Both the position numbers and the translations under genes were made by a program. Source: an uncultured Porphyromonadaceae bacterium (GTDB taxonomy: Bacteria; Bacteroidota; Bacteroidia; Bacteroidales; Muribaculaceae). Taken from it: DNA of 53,382 bases. The notes under the pieces are model-generated. The model was not told the DNA's origin, did not search any database, and saw nothing but the letters and a program-made list of their open reading frames with translations. This document shows positions 45,976 to 53,382 of this stretch, one piece after another (position 1 is the first letter of the stretch; every line of letters begins with the position of its first letter). The stretch covers positions 1 to 53,382 of the forward strand of contig CAMWNI010000015.1 of the NCBI GenBank assembly GCA_947175545.1, written 5' to 3'.

Positions 45976-46037
45976 AGAAAACATAGCTTTTAACACGATT
46001 CTTATCCCCTTTTTTTACATTTTACACCCTTAAACAG

Positions 46038-47351
46038 ATGAACAATCTTCGATTGCTCACAGGGCTATTCGCATTTGCCCTGCTGAGTACCGGAGTGTGG
46101 GCTGACGCTCAGACGGTTATTTCCCTTGAGGATATTTTCAAAACCGCCGAGAGCCAAAGCGCACAACTCCGTCCCGCACTTACAGCCATCGAGGAAGCCC
46201 GGCGCGAGGTTTCTGTTTCACGCAGCAAACGCCTTCCAGACATAAGCGCATCGCTTTCTGTCAGCTATATCTCCGATGGCTTTACAACAAAACGTGATTT
46301 CTCCGACTATCAGGCAGCCCCGATTCCGCACCTTGGGACTGGGTTTGGAGTTAACATAAACCAGCCGCTCTACACCGGCGGCGCTATTACAAGCAGCATT
46401 AAGCTTGCCGAGCTGAAAACCTCAGCCGCCCGCTTCGCGGCCGACTTTCAGCGCGACAATATCCGATTTCAACTTACCGGATTCTATCTTGACCTCTACA
46501 AGTATTCCAATCTCCGGACTGTCATTGACGGAAATCTCATAACGGCAAGGAAGCTCTTGTCGGAAATGAACGCACGTTATGCTCAGGGTACGGCTCTACG
46601 CAACGACATCACGCGCTATGAGCTGCTAATTGCAAATCTCGAACTGGAGCAAACGCGGATTGCAAACATGCTTGAGATTCTGAACAATAACCTCATCAGC
46701 ATTGCCGGACTGCCGGATGGCACAACCGTTATTCCGGAGTCTACAATACTTGCAAAAGCGCTTCCTCTCGAAAACGAGCAATGGTGGCTGCAAGAGGCCG
46801 AATCGAATTCTCCTCGTCTGAAGTTAGCTCGTTCGGTGGTCAACATCAGCCGCCAAGCCGAGAAACTGACCAAGGCTGAGCGTCTGCCTTCCTTCGGTCT
46901 TCATGCCGGATGGACAATGGACGGACCTATTCTGGTCGAGATACCTCCGATTGACAGGAATCTGAGCTACTGGTATGTCGGTCTTGGAGTCAGTTATAAT
47001 ATCTCATCACTATTCAAAACGAACAAGGCTCTTGCCCGCAACCGGGCAACCACACAGCGTGCAATTGAAGAACTTGACGCCAAGGCTCAGGAACTCTCAC
47101 TCGCAGTCCGTGCTGACAATCTTCACTATCTTGAGGCATACGAGGAACTGCGAACACAGGAAAAGTCAGTTGAACTGGCCAACCGCAACTATCGGACAAC
47201 CTCGACACGCTACTTGGCTGACATGGCGCTCATAACCGATATGCTCGACGCGGCAAACTCCAAACTTGACGCCGAACAGCAACTTGTCAACGCTCGCATC
47301 AACATTATCTATTACTATTATAAACTCCTTTTTACTTCCGGAAAAATATGA
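46038..47351 (+). CDS. TolC family outer membrane efflux protein
   Basis: 437 residues. Signal peptide to about 24 (..GVWADAQ). Two TolC-type repeats of long helices and short strands (..LRPALTAIEEARREVSVSRS.., ..FGVNINQPLYTGGAITSSI.., ..LGVSYNISSLFKTNKALARN..). It supplies the outer membrane channel for the efflux pump encoded by the next two genes. Stop overlaps the next start (ATGA). Confidence 0.9.
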   Translation: MNNLRLLTGLFAFALLSTGVWADAQTVISLEDIFKTAESQSAQLRPALTAIEEARREVSVSRSKRLPDISASLSVSYISDGFTTKRDFSDYQAAPIPHLGTGFGVNINQPLYTGGAITSSIKLAELKTSAARFAADFQRDNIRFQLTGFYLDLYKYSNLRTVIDGNLITARKLLSEMNARYAQGTALRNDITRYELLIANLELEQTRIANMLEILNNNLISIAGLPDGTTVIPESTILAKALPLENEQWWLQEAESNSPRLKLARSVVNISRQAEKLTKAERLPSFGLHAGWTMDGPILVEIPPIDRNLSYWYVGLGVSYNISSLFKTNKALARNRATTQRAIEELDAKAQELSLAVRADNLHYLEAYEELRTQEKSVELANRNYRTTSTRYLADMALITDMLDAANSKLDAEQQLVNARINIIYYYYKLLFTSGKI

Positions 47352-48397
47352 ACCACCGTAATAAAAAAATACTATCTTACATTCTTTCGTTTGTCATTAT
47401 CATAGTAGCCGCCTTATGGGTAGCATCCAGTTTTATCCACTTGGGGAACGTCGAATTCACCGATAATGCTCAGGTAAAAATGCAGATTGTGCCTATTAAT
47501 AGCCGCGTTCAAGGTTATATCAAGGAAATTCGTTTCAACGAGTATCAACCGGTCAAAAAAGGTGACACTCTTGTCATAATAGACGATTCTGACCTTAGAC
47601 TGAATCTTGCGCAAGCTCGCGCCGATTTTCAGAACGCGCTTGCCGGACGCTCCGTCGCAGACCGGGCTGTTGTCTCAGCGTCGGCCAACGTTGATGTAAG
47701 CGCCGCCTCCGTCACCGAAGCGAAGGTGCTGATGGAAATGGCTGCAACCGACCTTGCCCGCTATGAGAAACTGCTTGCACAGGACGCTGTTACCCGTCAA
47801 CAATATGAAAGCATAAAGACTGACTATGAAGCGAAAAAGGCACGCTATCAGATGCTTGCGCGGCAGCAGTCTGCGGCATCAACGGTTGTCGATATTAACC
47901 GCAGAAGGCTGTCACAGTCTGAGGCCGGGCTTGAGTTGGCACGCGCACTTGTCGAAACTGCGGAGTTGAACCTGAGCTATTGTGTCATCACGGCACCATG
48001 CTGCGGATACGCTTCGCGAAAGCAGATTCAGACAGGGCAACTTGTGCAACCCGGACAGACCCTGCTTGATGTCGTTGACGCGACCGACGTTTGGGTTGCC
48101 GCCAATTATAAGGAGACCCAACTGCAAAATATTGAGCCGGGCAACGCTGTTGAAATTGAGGTTGACGCGATTCCCGGTGTGACGTTCTGCGGCGAAGTGG
48201 AGTCAATCTCCTCTGCCACGGGCGCGTCTCTCTCTATCATGCCACAGGACAATTCGGCGGGAAACTTTGTCAAGGTTCGCCAACGAGTGCCGGTGCGCAT
48301 ACGCTTCACAACCGACAATCAGCCCGATCAGATGGCAAAACTACGTGCTGGAATGAATGTTGAATGTTGCGTGAAGTACACTGACAATGGCCGATAA
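47348..48397 (+). CDS. HlyD/EmrA-type membrane fusion protein
   Basis: 349 residues. One N-terminal membrane helix (about 8-28), the lipoyl half FTDNAQVKMQIVPINSRVQG, a coiled-coil hairpin (about 80-190), the second lipoyl half (APCCGYASRKQIQTGQLVQP) and a beta-barrel domain. It bridges the MFS pump and the TolC-like channel. Overlaps the MFS gene by 11 bases. Confidence 0.9.
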   Translation: MNHRNKKILSYILSFVIIIVAALWVASSFIHLGNVEFTDNAQVKMQIVPINSRVQGYIKEIRFNEYQPVKKGDTLVIIDDSDLRLNLAQARADFQNALAGRSVADRAVVSASANVDVSAASVTEAKVLMEMAATDLARYEKLLAQDAVTRQQYESIKTDYEAKKARYQMLARQQSAASTVVDINRRRLSQSEAGLELARALVETAELNLSYCVITAPCCGYASRKQIQTGQLVQPGQTLLDVVDATDVWVAANYKETQLQNIEPGNAVEIEVDAIPGVTFCGEVESISSATGASLSIMPQDNSAGNFVKVRQRVPVRIRFTTDNQPDQMAKLRAGMNVECCVKYTDNGR

Positions 48398-49946
48398 CCA
48401 TCATTTGCCGCAAGGTCCGTTCAACATTCCGGATGTACCAGACTTTATTCCTCGTCGGCTAAAGCCATGGATTTTCATCTTTTTTGTTCTGATAATCCAG
48501 TTCTCAGGCGGAATCTACCTCGCGGCAGCGTCCGACATGGTCGGAACAACCGGACTGATGCAGGAAGACATTCTGATGGCCGGCTATGCCTCTCTGATTG
48601 GCCTTGCAATCAATTTTGCGGTCATGTTCCGCATAAAGTTTCGCTTCTCGAACCGCACTCAACTGCTCATTTGCGGCTCCGTCCTGATTGCGGCGAATAT
48701 TATTTGCGCGCATACAACATCCGTTCCCCTGCTTGTCGGGACGTGCTTCATTGCCGGATGGTTCAGAATGCAGGCGACTTTTGCTTGCAATTCAACGATT
48801 CAATTATGGCTGACCCCGGTTCGAGACATGGCCGTTTTCTTCTGCTATGTCTATCTGGTTGTTGACAGCGTCATCCAGCTCAGCGGAATCGTAACGATTT
48901 ATTCCGCGTTTAATCTTGAATGGGAAAGCATGCACTGGATAATGACCGGATTACTGGCAGTGATGATGCTGATTATTTTGGTCCTTGTCCGACCGGTACG
49001 CGGTCCAATGTTCATTCCGCTGCTCGGAATTGACTGGCTTGGCGCTCTGCTTTGGGCCGGCGTCATGATGTGCTTCACGTTCGTCTGTGTGTATGGAAAT
49101 TTCTACGACTGGTGGGATGCGGTCGAGATTCGCAGCGCTGTGCTGCTGGGGCTGGCCTGCCTTGGGCTGAACCTTTGGCGAGCAACTTTTCTTCACCATC
49201 CTTACATTTCGTTTCAGGCACTCAAAAACCGTAATGTCATCCGTGCAACATCTGTTTATCTCGTGTTTTTCACTTTGTTAGGCACAGAGCATGTTTTTGA
49301 ACACTCGTATGCTTCTACAATTCTCGGATTCGACGAAACAAACCTGATTGATCTGAATTGGTACGTGTTTGTCGGCATAATAAGCGGATGTGCGTTCACT
49401 TATCTGACGTTTGCATTGCGAAAATGGCGCTACAAGACAATGACTCTTATAGGATTCACTTTTGCTGCGGGATATCTTGCATGGTTTTACTTCATGATTG
49501 ACTATGGTGTGGAGAAGGACGCGCTCTTTGTCCCTCTGTTCATGCGTGGATTCGGATCGGTAATTATCTCAATTGTGTTTCTAACCTCGATTGTGCAGAG
49601 CGGACTGCCATTTACGGTATTCCCGCAGGCATTGGTTATCAATGGATTCACGGGGGCGGTCATGGGAGCAACTCTCGGGCCGGCGGTTATCGGCGAGTTC
49701 TTGCGTCGCATTATGGCTAAAAACGTCAGCCTGCTCTCCACTGAAGTATATGATCCGGGATTAATCGGCCAAATACAAATGCACGCCCTTGTCGTTTCAA
49801 TGAAAGAAATTTACGGCTGGCTGCTTATTACAGCAATCGTTTCACTGCTGATAATCGGACTCAGTTACGCCCCGGTGCGTCCATGGGCTATTTTCCCGAA
49901 ATGGCGCACAATTCGTAAAATTGTACGCACCGAAGCACGGAATTGA
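48387..49946 (+). CDS. MFS transporter, DHA2/EmrB-like
   Basis: 519 residues with 12-14 membrane helices starting near residue 28. Long hydrophobic segments alternate with short loops; family-specific segments are modest, so the EmrB assignment rests on the gene order TolC-HlyD-MFS. It probably exports a drug, bile compound or other lipophilic toxin using the proton gradient. Confidence 0.85.
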   Translation: MADNHHLPQGPFNIPDVPDFIPRRLKPWIFIFFVLIIQFSGGIYLAAASDMVGTTGLMQEDILMAGYASLIGLAINFAVMFRIKFRFSNRTQLLICGSVLIAANIICAHTTSVPLLVGTCFIAGWFRMQATFACNSTIQLWLTPVRDMAVFFCYVYLVVDSVIQLSGIVTIYSAFNLEWESMHWIMTGLLAVMMLIILVLVRPVRGPMFIPLLGIDWLGALLWAGVMMCFTFVCVYGNFYDWWDAVEIRSAVLLGLACLGLNLWRATFLHHPYISFQALKNRNVIRATSVYLVFFTLLGTEHVFEHSYASTILGFDETNLIDLNWYVFVGIISGCAFTYLTFALRKWRYKTMTLIGFTFAAGYLAWFYFMIDYGVEKDALFVPLFMRGFGSVIISIVFLTSIVQSGLPFTVFPQALVINGFTGAVMGATLGPAVIGEFLRRIMAKNVSLLSTEVYDPGLIGQIQMHALVVSMKEIYGWLLITAIVSLLIIGLSYAPVRPWAIFPKWRTIRKIVRTEARN

Positions 49947-49995
49947 GAAAATATCCGTAAATTTGTATCCGAAACACAATCTAAACTTCAAACCA

Positions 49996-50271
49996 ATGTT
50001 AAGACTAAACTGCTTTATCCAGACCTCGGCGGAGAATCGCGCCGAAGTCCTTGAGGCCGCCAAACGTCTCACTGCCGAATCGCTTAAACAAGATGGATGT
50101 ATCGCATACGATATCTTCGAAAGTGCGACCCGTCCGGACGTGTTAATGATTTGCGAGACATGGTCCGGCCAGGCCGCGTTGAACGCTCATAGTGCCTCGC
50201 AGGTTTTCGTTGACGAGGTTGGCAAAATGCAAAGCCTCGGTTCTCTGAAACTCGAAACATTCGAGTTCTAA
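49996..50271 (+). CDS. Antibiotic biosynthesis monooxygenase (ABM/YgiN-like) domain protein
   Basis: 91 residues from ATG 49996; a longer frame begins inside the MFS gene. Ferredoxin-like fold with LNCFIQTSAENRAEVLEAAK, GCIAYDIFESATRPDVLMIC and HSASQVFVDEV, matching small ABM proteins that act on quinones or are of unknown role. A TAAATTTG box lies upstream at about 49957, so it may have its own promoter. Confidence 0.85.
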   Translation: MLRLNCFIQTSAENRAEVLEAAKRLTAESLKQDGCIAYDIFESATRPDVLMICETWSGQAALNAHSASQVFVDEVGKMQSLGSLKLETFEF

Positions 50272-50277
50272 ACTTCA

Positions 50278-50327
50278 CCGGTCTGAGTCCAAACAAACGC
50301 AATTAGGAATCAGACCGGCTCTTTTTT
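50278..50327 (+). terminator. Rho-independent terminator after the ABM gene
   Basis: CCGGTCTGA (50278-50286) and TCAGACCGG (50310-50318) form a perfect 9-bp stem with a long loop, then CTCTTTTTT. Confidence 0.8.
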
Positions 50328-50345
50328 CAATATTTTGCATGTAAA

Positions 50346-50377
50346 TTTGCTTGCATAACGGATTTATTCTATATTTG
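50346..50377 (+). promoter_or_regulatory. Promoter of the unknown gene pair
   Basis: TTTG (50346-50349), 20 bp, TATATTTG (50370-50377), 38 bp before the ATG. Together with the terminator upstream it makes the following two genes an independent unit. Confidence 0.8.
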
Positions 50378-50414
50378 TGCCAGTCTTATTGTTTTTCCTT
50401 AATCTTTACAAATA

Positions 50415-51434
50415 ATGAAACTTAGACCAAAATTAGAATTTATCCGATTTACGTTGAATTGTGGTGACGGGGTGTTTAAAACCTTTCGCGATTTCGCTAT
50501 TGAAGTTCTGAATGTCAAGAAAACAACTACTGACGCTCAAATAATGAATCGTCTGCTTGATTATTTTACCGGAACACTGGCAACTGAAAAGGCAAAAGAC
50601 AACAGCATTAAAAAACAACTCAAGCTTATTCGCTCGAAAACTAACAAGTATCACGCGCATATTCCGAAAGCAAGCGTGAAGGATAACGTAATTTCAGGGG
50701 TAATCAGCGGCGGTCGCTTCGGACGTCACGGACTTATGAGCGATTCAAAAGTCGACGTTGAAGACGCAAAGACAATTGACAAGAACAACACAATCTTGAG
50801 ATACTACTATTTTTTTCTATACGTCCCGCTTGACCATAACGAAGGTTTTCTTTGTATCCACTCCAACAGTAAGGAAGAAACTGTCACGGAACTGATGAGA
50901 ACGTTTGTCAGCAAGCTATTCAGCGGCCTGAATGGCTATCGGCGCCCTCTGACCCATCCCTTCTGTCCGAAATCGGTCCGCGAGGAGTTCAAGCAGGAAG
51001 CAATTCTTAGCGAACTGGTATTTCGAGACACCATATTAGACAACATTTTCCACTCTGACGGCCTGCAGGGCAAAGATGAACCTTTTGAAATTGAAATTAA
51101 GATTCGACCAAAAGGAGAATCACGCGCCGGCGTAACCAAAGTCATGCTGCAAAGAGTCTTGACGCGCCTGCGCATCACAAGACCGAATGGCTCCGACAGT
51201 CTATCAGACTTTAAAACGAAAAAAGCGACTGTAAAAAATCTGAATTCGTCGTCAAATCGCTCGTTTGACATTAATAAAGAATCAATTGACAGCATCGTAC
51301 CGGTCGTATATCTCGATGACAAGATTCAACATTTCAACGATGATGACACTCCTGACTTCACAGAACTGGACACATTTTGTTACAAACTGTTCAGAGAGCA
51401 AATCATACCTGAACTCCGACCCGATTTAGTCTAA
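50415..51434 (+). CDS. Unrecognised soluble protein, first gene of a two-gene cassette
   Basis: 339 residues with no signal peptide or membrane helix. Lys- and Asp-rich. A central stretch (LRYYYFFLYVPLDHNEGFLCIHSNSK, read in two parts) and RRPLTHPFCPKSVREEFKQEAIL look like ordered mixed alpha/beta structure. I do not recognise a family. It has its own promoter and precedes a four-helix membrane protein by 25 bp. The pairing of a soluble protein with a membrane protein is common in abortive-infection systems, but nothing here proves that role. Confidence 0.75.
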   Translation: MKLRPKLEFIRFTLNCGDGVFKTFRDFAIEVLNVKKTTTDAQIMNRLLDYFTGTLATEKAKDNSIKKQLKLIRSKTNKYHAHIPKASVKDNVISGVISGGRFGRHGLMSDSKVDVEDAKTIDKNNTILRYYYFFLYVPLDHNEGFLCIHSNSKEETVTELMRTFVSKLFSGLNGYRRPLTHPFCPKSVREEFKQEAILSELVFRDTILDNIFHSDGLQGKDEPFEIEIKIRPKGESRAGVTKVMLQRVLTRLRITRPNGSDSLSDFKTKKATVKNLNSSSNRSFDINKESIDSIVPVVYLDDKIQHFNDDDTPDFTELDTFCYKLFREQIIPELRPDLV

Positions 51435-51459
51435 AATTAACAAATTTACGTCATACACC

Positions 51460-52167
51460 ATGCAACAGGCTAACAAAAGCAAGAAGAATCCCCGTTTCAT
51501 CTCATTTGTGTTCCGATGCGCACGACAGGCCGAAACTCAAGACATAAACAACAACCGCAAAGGATTCTTTGGAAGAAATATGCGACCCATCCTCGGCGTA
51601 ATAAGTTCACTTATAGTCGTCACTACCCTTCGAACCGGATTTCAGCCCGTATTTCTTGAACTTGCAGCAACTGTGCTTTCCATCTTCATCGGCCTATTCA
51701 TAACTGCGCTGGTCTTCGCAATAGATAAGTTTAGCAACGACAGTCAAACAACGGTTTCTGAAGACTACCGTATGGACATAAGCGAACAAGAACGCTCCCG
51801 AAATTTTGAAATTTCGATTGAAGAAGTGCATTCTCGCAACTCAATTGACAAAATATTCACAAATCAGAGCATAAACTATATGCGTCAGTTCAACACTCTC
51901 GTTGGAAAAAACGTACTTCTATGCGTGTTCACTCTCGCTCTTGTCTGCCTCAATCTATTATATCTTGACATCTTCTCCACAAACCCGTTTAACTACCACC
52001 TCATTAAACCCTCCTCTGTCGAGGCAATTATAACATTCCTCGGCCTCACCCTCCTGATAATACTGCGAGCCTCCATCACCTACATGTTCGTTTCCTTCTT
52101 TTACGACACCGTGCGCATTGTCAGTTCCTTAGTCAACTACATGTCCGCAGATATCGATCGCCGCTAA
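51460..52167 (+). CDS. Unrecognised four-helix membrane protein, second gene of the cassette
   Basis: 235 residues. Predicted membrane helices at about 46-63, 68-92, 150-173 and 188-215, with a charged cytosolic loop (about 93-148, DKFSNDSQTTVSEDYRMDIS..) between the second and third. Basic N-terminus (QANKSKKNPRF). No enzyme motif. Shares the promoter at 50346 with its neighbour. It could be a pore-forming or anchoring partner of that protein. Confidence 0.75.
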   Translation: MQQANKSKKNPRFISFVFRCARQAETQDINNNRKGFFGRNMRPILGVISSLIVVTTLRTGFQPVFLELAATVLSIFIGLFITALVFAIDKFSNDSQTTVSEDYRMDISEQERSRNFEISIEEVHSRNSIDKIFTNQSINYMRQFNTLVGKNVLLCVFTLALVCLNLLYLDIFSTNPFNYHLIKPSSVEAIITFLGLTLLIILRASITYMFVSFFYDTVRIVSSLVNYMSADIDRR

Positions 52168-52273
52168 CGAAAGCAGTCCCACGCGAAGAAAAAATCTTGA
52201 CATCTCCTCCTGCCCTCCGAAAAATCCAATGACCCAAGAAAAAGACAGCAAAGGTGAAGTCAATATGTAAAAT

Positions 52274-52308
52274 GGGCGATATCATACCGCGAAAGTATGG
52301 TATCGCCC
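52274..52308 (-). terminator. Strong hairpin after the orphan plug gene
   Basis: GGGCGATATCATAC (52274-52287) and GTATGGTATCGCCC (52295-52308) pair over 14 bp with one G-U. On the minus strand it is followed by ATTTTACAT; on the plus strand there is no T-run. Most likely the terminator of the gene at 52392, also limiting read-through from the convergent cassette. Confidence 0.65.
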
Positions 52309-52391
52309 CTATGTCGAAAAAGCGGAGATTTATTAAATTTTAATTCTGTCTGAATGTAATAGGAAGTAACTGACCTTCCTTGTCTCCCCGT

Positions 52392-52853
52392 TCAATGTGC
52401 GTTATATGTAGCACTGATTGAGTCACCTCTAATTAAGAGTTGACCCGGGATGCGGTTTTGCTCTTTCTCTTTCATCATACGATTATAATTCTCCAAAACG
52501 GGAATTAAGAATCGTTTGGATTTGGTGGTAATGAGAATTACACCACCCAATCGTGGACTGAAAATTTTCCTTAATGCATCGTCTTTAACGACTTCCATTT
52601 TCTCTATGTCTTCTGGCGGAAGCTCGTTAAGTGTTTGTGCATCTACTTCCATTCCGTCAACTATGATTACCGGCATATTGATTGAATCGCAAACATTAAT
52701 ACTGCAGCATCTTTCGACATTACAAGAATCCAATTTAGCCTCCTTGGCATTGGCGCCGATAGCTTCTTCACAAGACGCAAAGACGCTAATGGAAACTAAC
52801 GAAAAACAAGCAACCATAATGGCGCGTGCTAGAGTATTCAGTTTATGTTTCAT
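52392..52853 (-). CDS. Small secreted orphan TonB-plug-like protein
   Basis: 153 residues. Signal peptide to about 26 (..SISVFAS). A Cys-rich stretch (SCNVERCCSINVCDS) precedes a lone plug-domain segment, PVIIVDGMEVDAQTLNELP then IEKMEVVKDDALRKIF and GGVILITTKS, of the SusC type. No barrel follows. Such lone plugs occur in Bacteroidetes sensor or envelope proteins; the function here is unknown. Confidence 0.7.
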   Translation of the reverse strand: MKHKLNTLARAIMVACFSLVSISVFASCEEAIGANAKEAKLDSCNVERCCSINVCDSINMPVIIVDGMEVDAQTLNELPPEDIEKMEVVKDDALRKIFSPRLGGVILITTKSKRFLIPVLENYNRMMKEKEQNRIPGQLLIRGDSISATYNAH

Positions 52854-52877
52854 ACCAATTTATACTTATTGTGTACG

Positions 52878-52909
52878 CAAAGCTACAAAAAAAATCCGAA
52901 CCGACCAAA
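52878..52909 (-). promoter_or_regulatory. Promoter of the orphan plug gene
   Basis: Minus strand TTTG (52906-52909), 20 bp, TAGCTTTG (52878-52885), about 25 bp before the ATG. Confidence 0.75.
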
Positions 52910-53011
52910 ACATTGGCTCACAGTCCACAATCACAGGCCAAACAATAAATCTCTGACTGCCTGTCACATTTCCGATGCGCCCACCCCAGGGGGCCAACGC
53001 GACGCAGGAAT

Positions 53012-53055
53012 AAAAAAAGAAGGCTCGAGACCCTGTGTCAGGTCTCAAGCCTTCT
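53012..53055 (-). terminator. Terminator of the rRNA operon
   Basis: A 15-bp stem (53018-53032 with 53041-53055, one mismatch or G-U) followed on the minus strand by a run of seven T (53012-53018), just past the 5S gene. Confidence 0.9.
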
Positions 53056-53062
53056 GTCGAAG

Positions 53063-53169
53063 GGGCGGTTACCTACTCTCCCGCTTTCGCAGTACCATCG
53101 GCGTGGCAAGGTTTAACTTCTCTGTTCGGAATGGGTAGAGGTGGATCCCTTGCGCTATCACCACCTTAA
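53063..53169 (-). rRNA. rrf: 5S ribosomal RNA
   Basis: The minus strand reads AGGTGGTGATAGCGCAAGGG, then CCACCTCTACCCATTCCGAAC, and ends GGGAGAGTAGGTAACCGCC, the standard 5S pattern of Bacteroidetes. About 107 nt. Ends are approximate to a few bases. Confidence 0.93.
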
Positions 53170-53231
53170 TAAGGTGAGAGAACACTTCCGGAACGCTTTT
53201 TCTCGTTTCTTTCGAGGCTTTAGTTTGTTTT

Positions 53232-53382
53232 TTCAAGAAAGGGTTCGGGCGATTAGTATCGCTCGGCTGGGGACCTTGCAGCCCATGCACCTGCGACCTA
53301 TCTACGTCATCGTCTCTGACGACCCTATGTGGAGATCTTATCTTGAGGGAGGCTTCGTGCTTAGATGCTTTCAGCACTTATC
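53232..53382 (-). rRNA. rrl: 23S ribosomal RNA, 3' end (partial)
   Basis: The minus strand from the right edge reads GATAAGTGCTGAAAGCATCT and ends ..GCGATACTAATCGCCCGAAC CCTTTCTTG, which is the conserved 3' end of 23S rRNA. The gene continues beyond the window. Confidence 0.93.

Noticed and set aside
46038-47351. TolC-like protein as the missing outer membrane partner of the peptide exporter
   Set aside because: It is overlapped by its own HlyD and MFS partners 20 kb away; a shared use is possible but unsupported.
1-53382. CRISPR array
   Set aside because: No regularly spaced direct repeats and no cas genes were seen; the repeats present are tandem pairs, IS ends or gene duplications.

Overview
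The window looks like a chromosome segment from a gut-type member of Bacteroidales, perhaps Muribaculaceae-like. The evidence is repeated Bacteroidetes-type promoters (TTTG, 20 bp, TAnnTTTG), few Shine-Dalgarno sites, CarboxypepD_reg/TonB-receptor-like outer membrane proteins, ISAon1-type insertion sequence remnants, a Ser-type sulfatase, GH20, CcsA/ResB-type cytochrome c maturation, and a 5S/23S rRNA end on the minus strand. The lineage is inferred; no database search was run.

Bases 1-26850 are accessory and much rearranged. The left edge has the tail of a probable HpaII-like restriction enzyme. Next is a large metallophosphoesterase/P-loop NTPase gene, a probable anti-phage protein, cut by an in-frame TAA. 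A tyrosine recombinase follows. Two decayed ISAon1-type copies in opposite orientation (5340-5850 and 26531-26844) bracket about 21 kb with matching 40-bp ends facing outward. Between them are an MG2/plug-like surface protein, a regulator fossil and a long plus-strand operon.

That operon is the most interesting part. It encodes two small peptides with an almost identical 27-residue double-glycine-type leader and different six-cysteine cores (CxC, then C-x3-C-x3-C-x4/5-C). Each peptide gene follows a candidate maturation gene (a VKOR-thioredoxin fusion, or a GT25-GT25-methyltransferase fusion) and precedes a 930-970 residue outer membrane barrel gene. A third unit upstream is broken but keeps the cysteine ladder out of frame. 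The operon ends with a peptidase-C39 ABC exporter and a short HlyD-like adaptor. I read it as a disulfide-rich, possibly glycosylated, secreted peptide (bacteriocin-like) system that grew by tandem duplication.

From the tRNA-Arg(ACG) gene at 26913 onward the window looks like core genome. A secreted lectin/GEVED-like protein, a sulfatase, RsmG, a DUF486 membrane protein, an MBL hydrolase, a GH20 hexosaminidase, MtaB and a GT2 glycosyltransferase run on the plus strand. A minus-strand operon (45716 to 37156) joins two porins, an imelysin, a di-heme oxidoreductase, a c-type cytochrome lipoprotein, a Rid-like protein and a CcsA/ResB cytochrome c synthase, probably for metal (iron) handling. An EmrAB-TolC-type efflux operon, an ABM monooxygenase, an unrecognised soluble/membrane gene pair, an orphan plug-domain protein and the 3' end of an rRNA operon complete the window.
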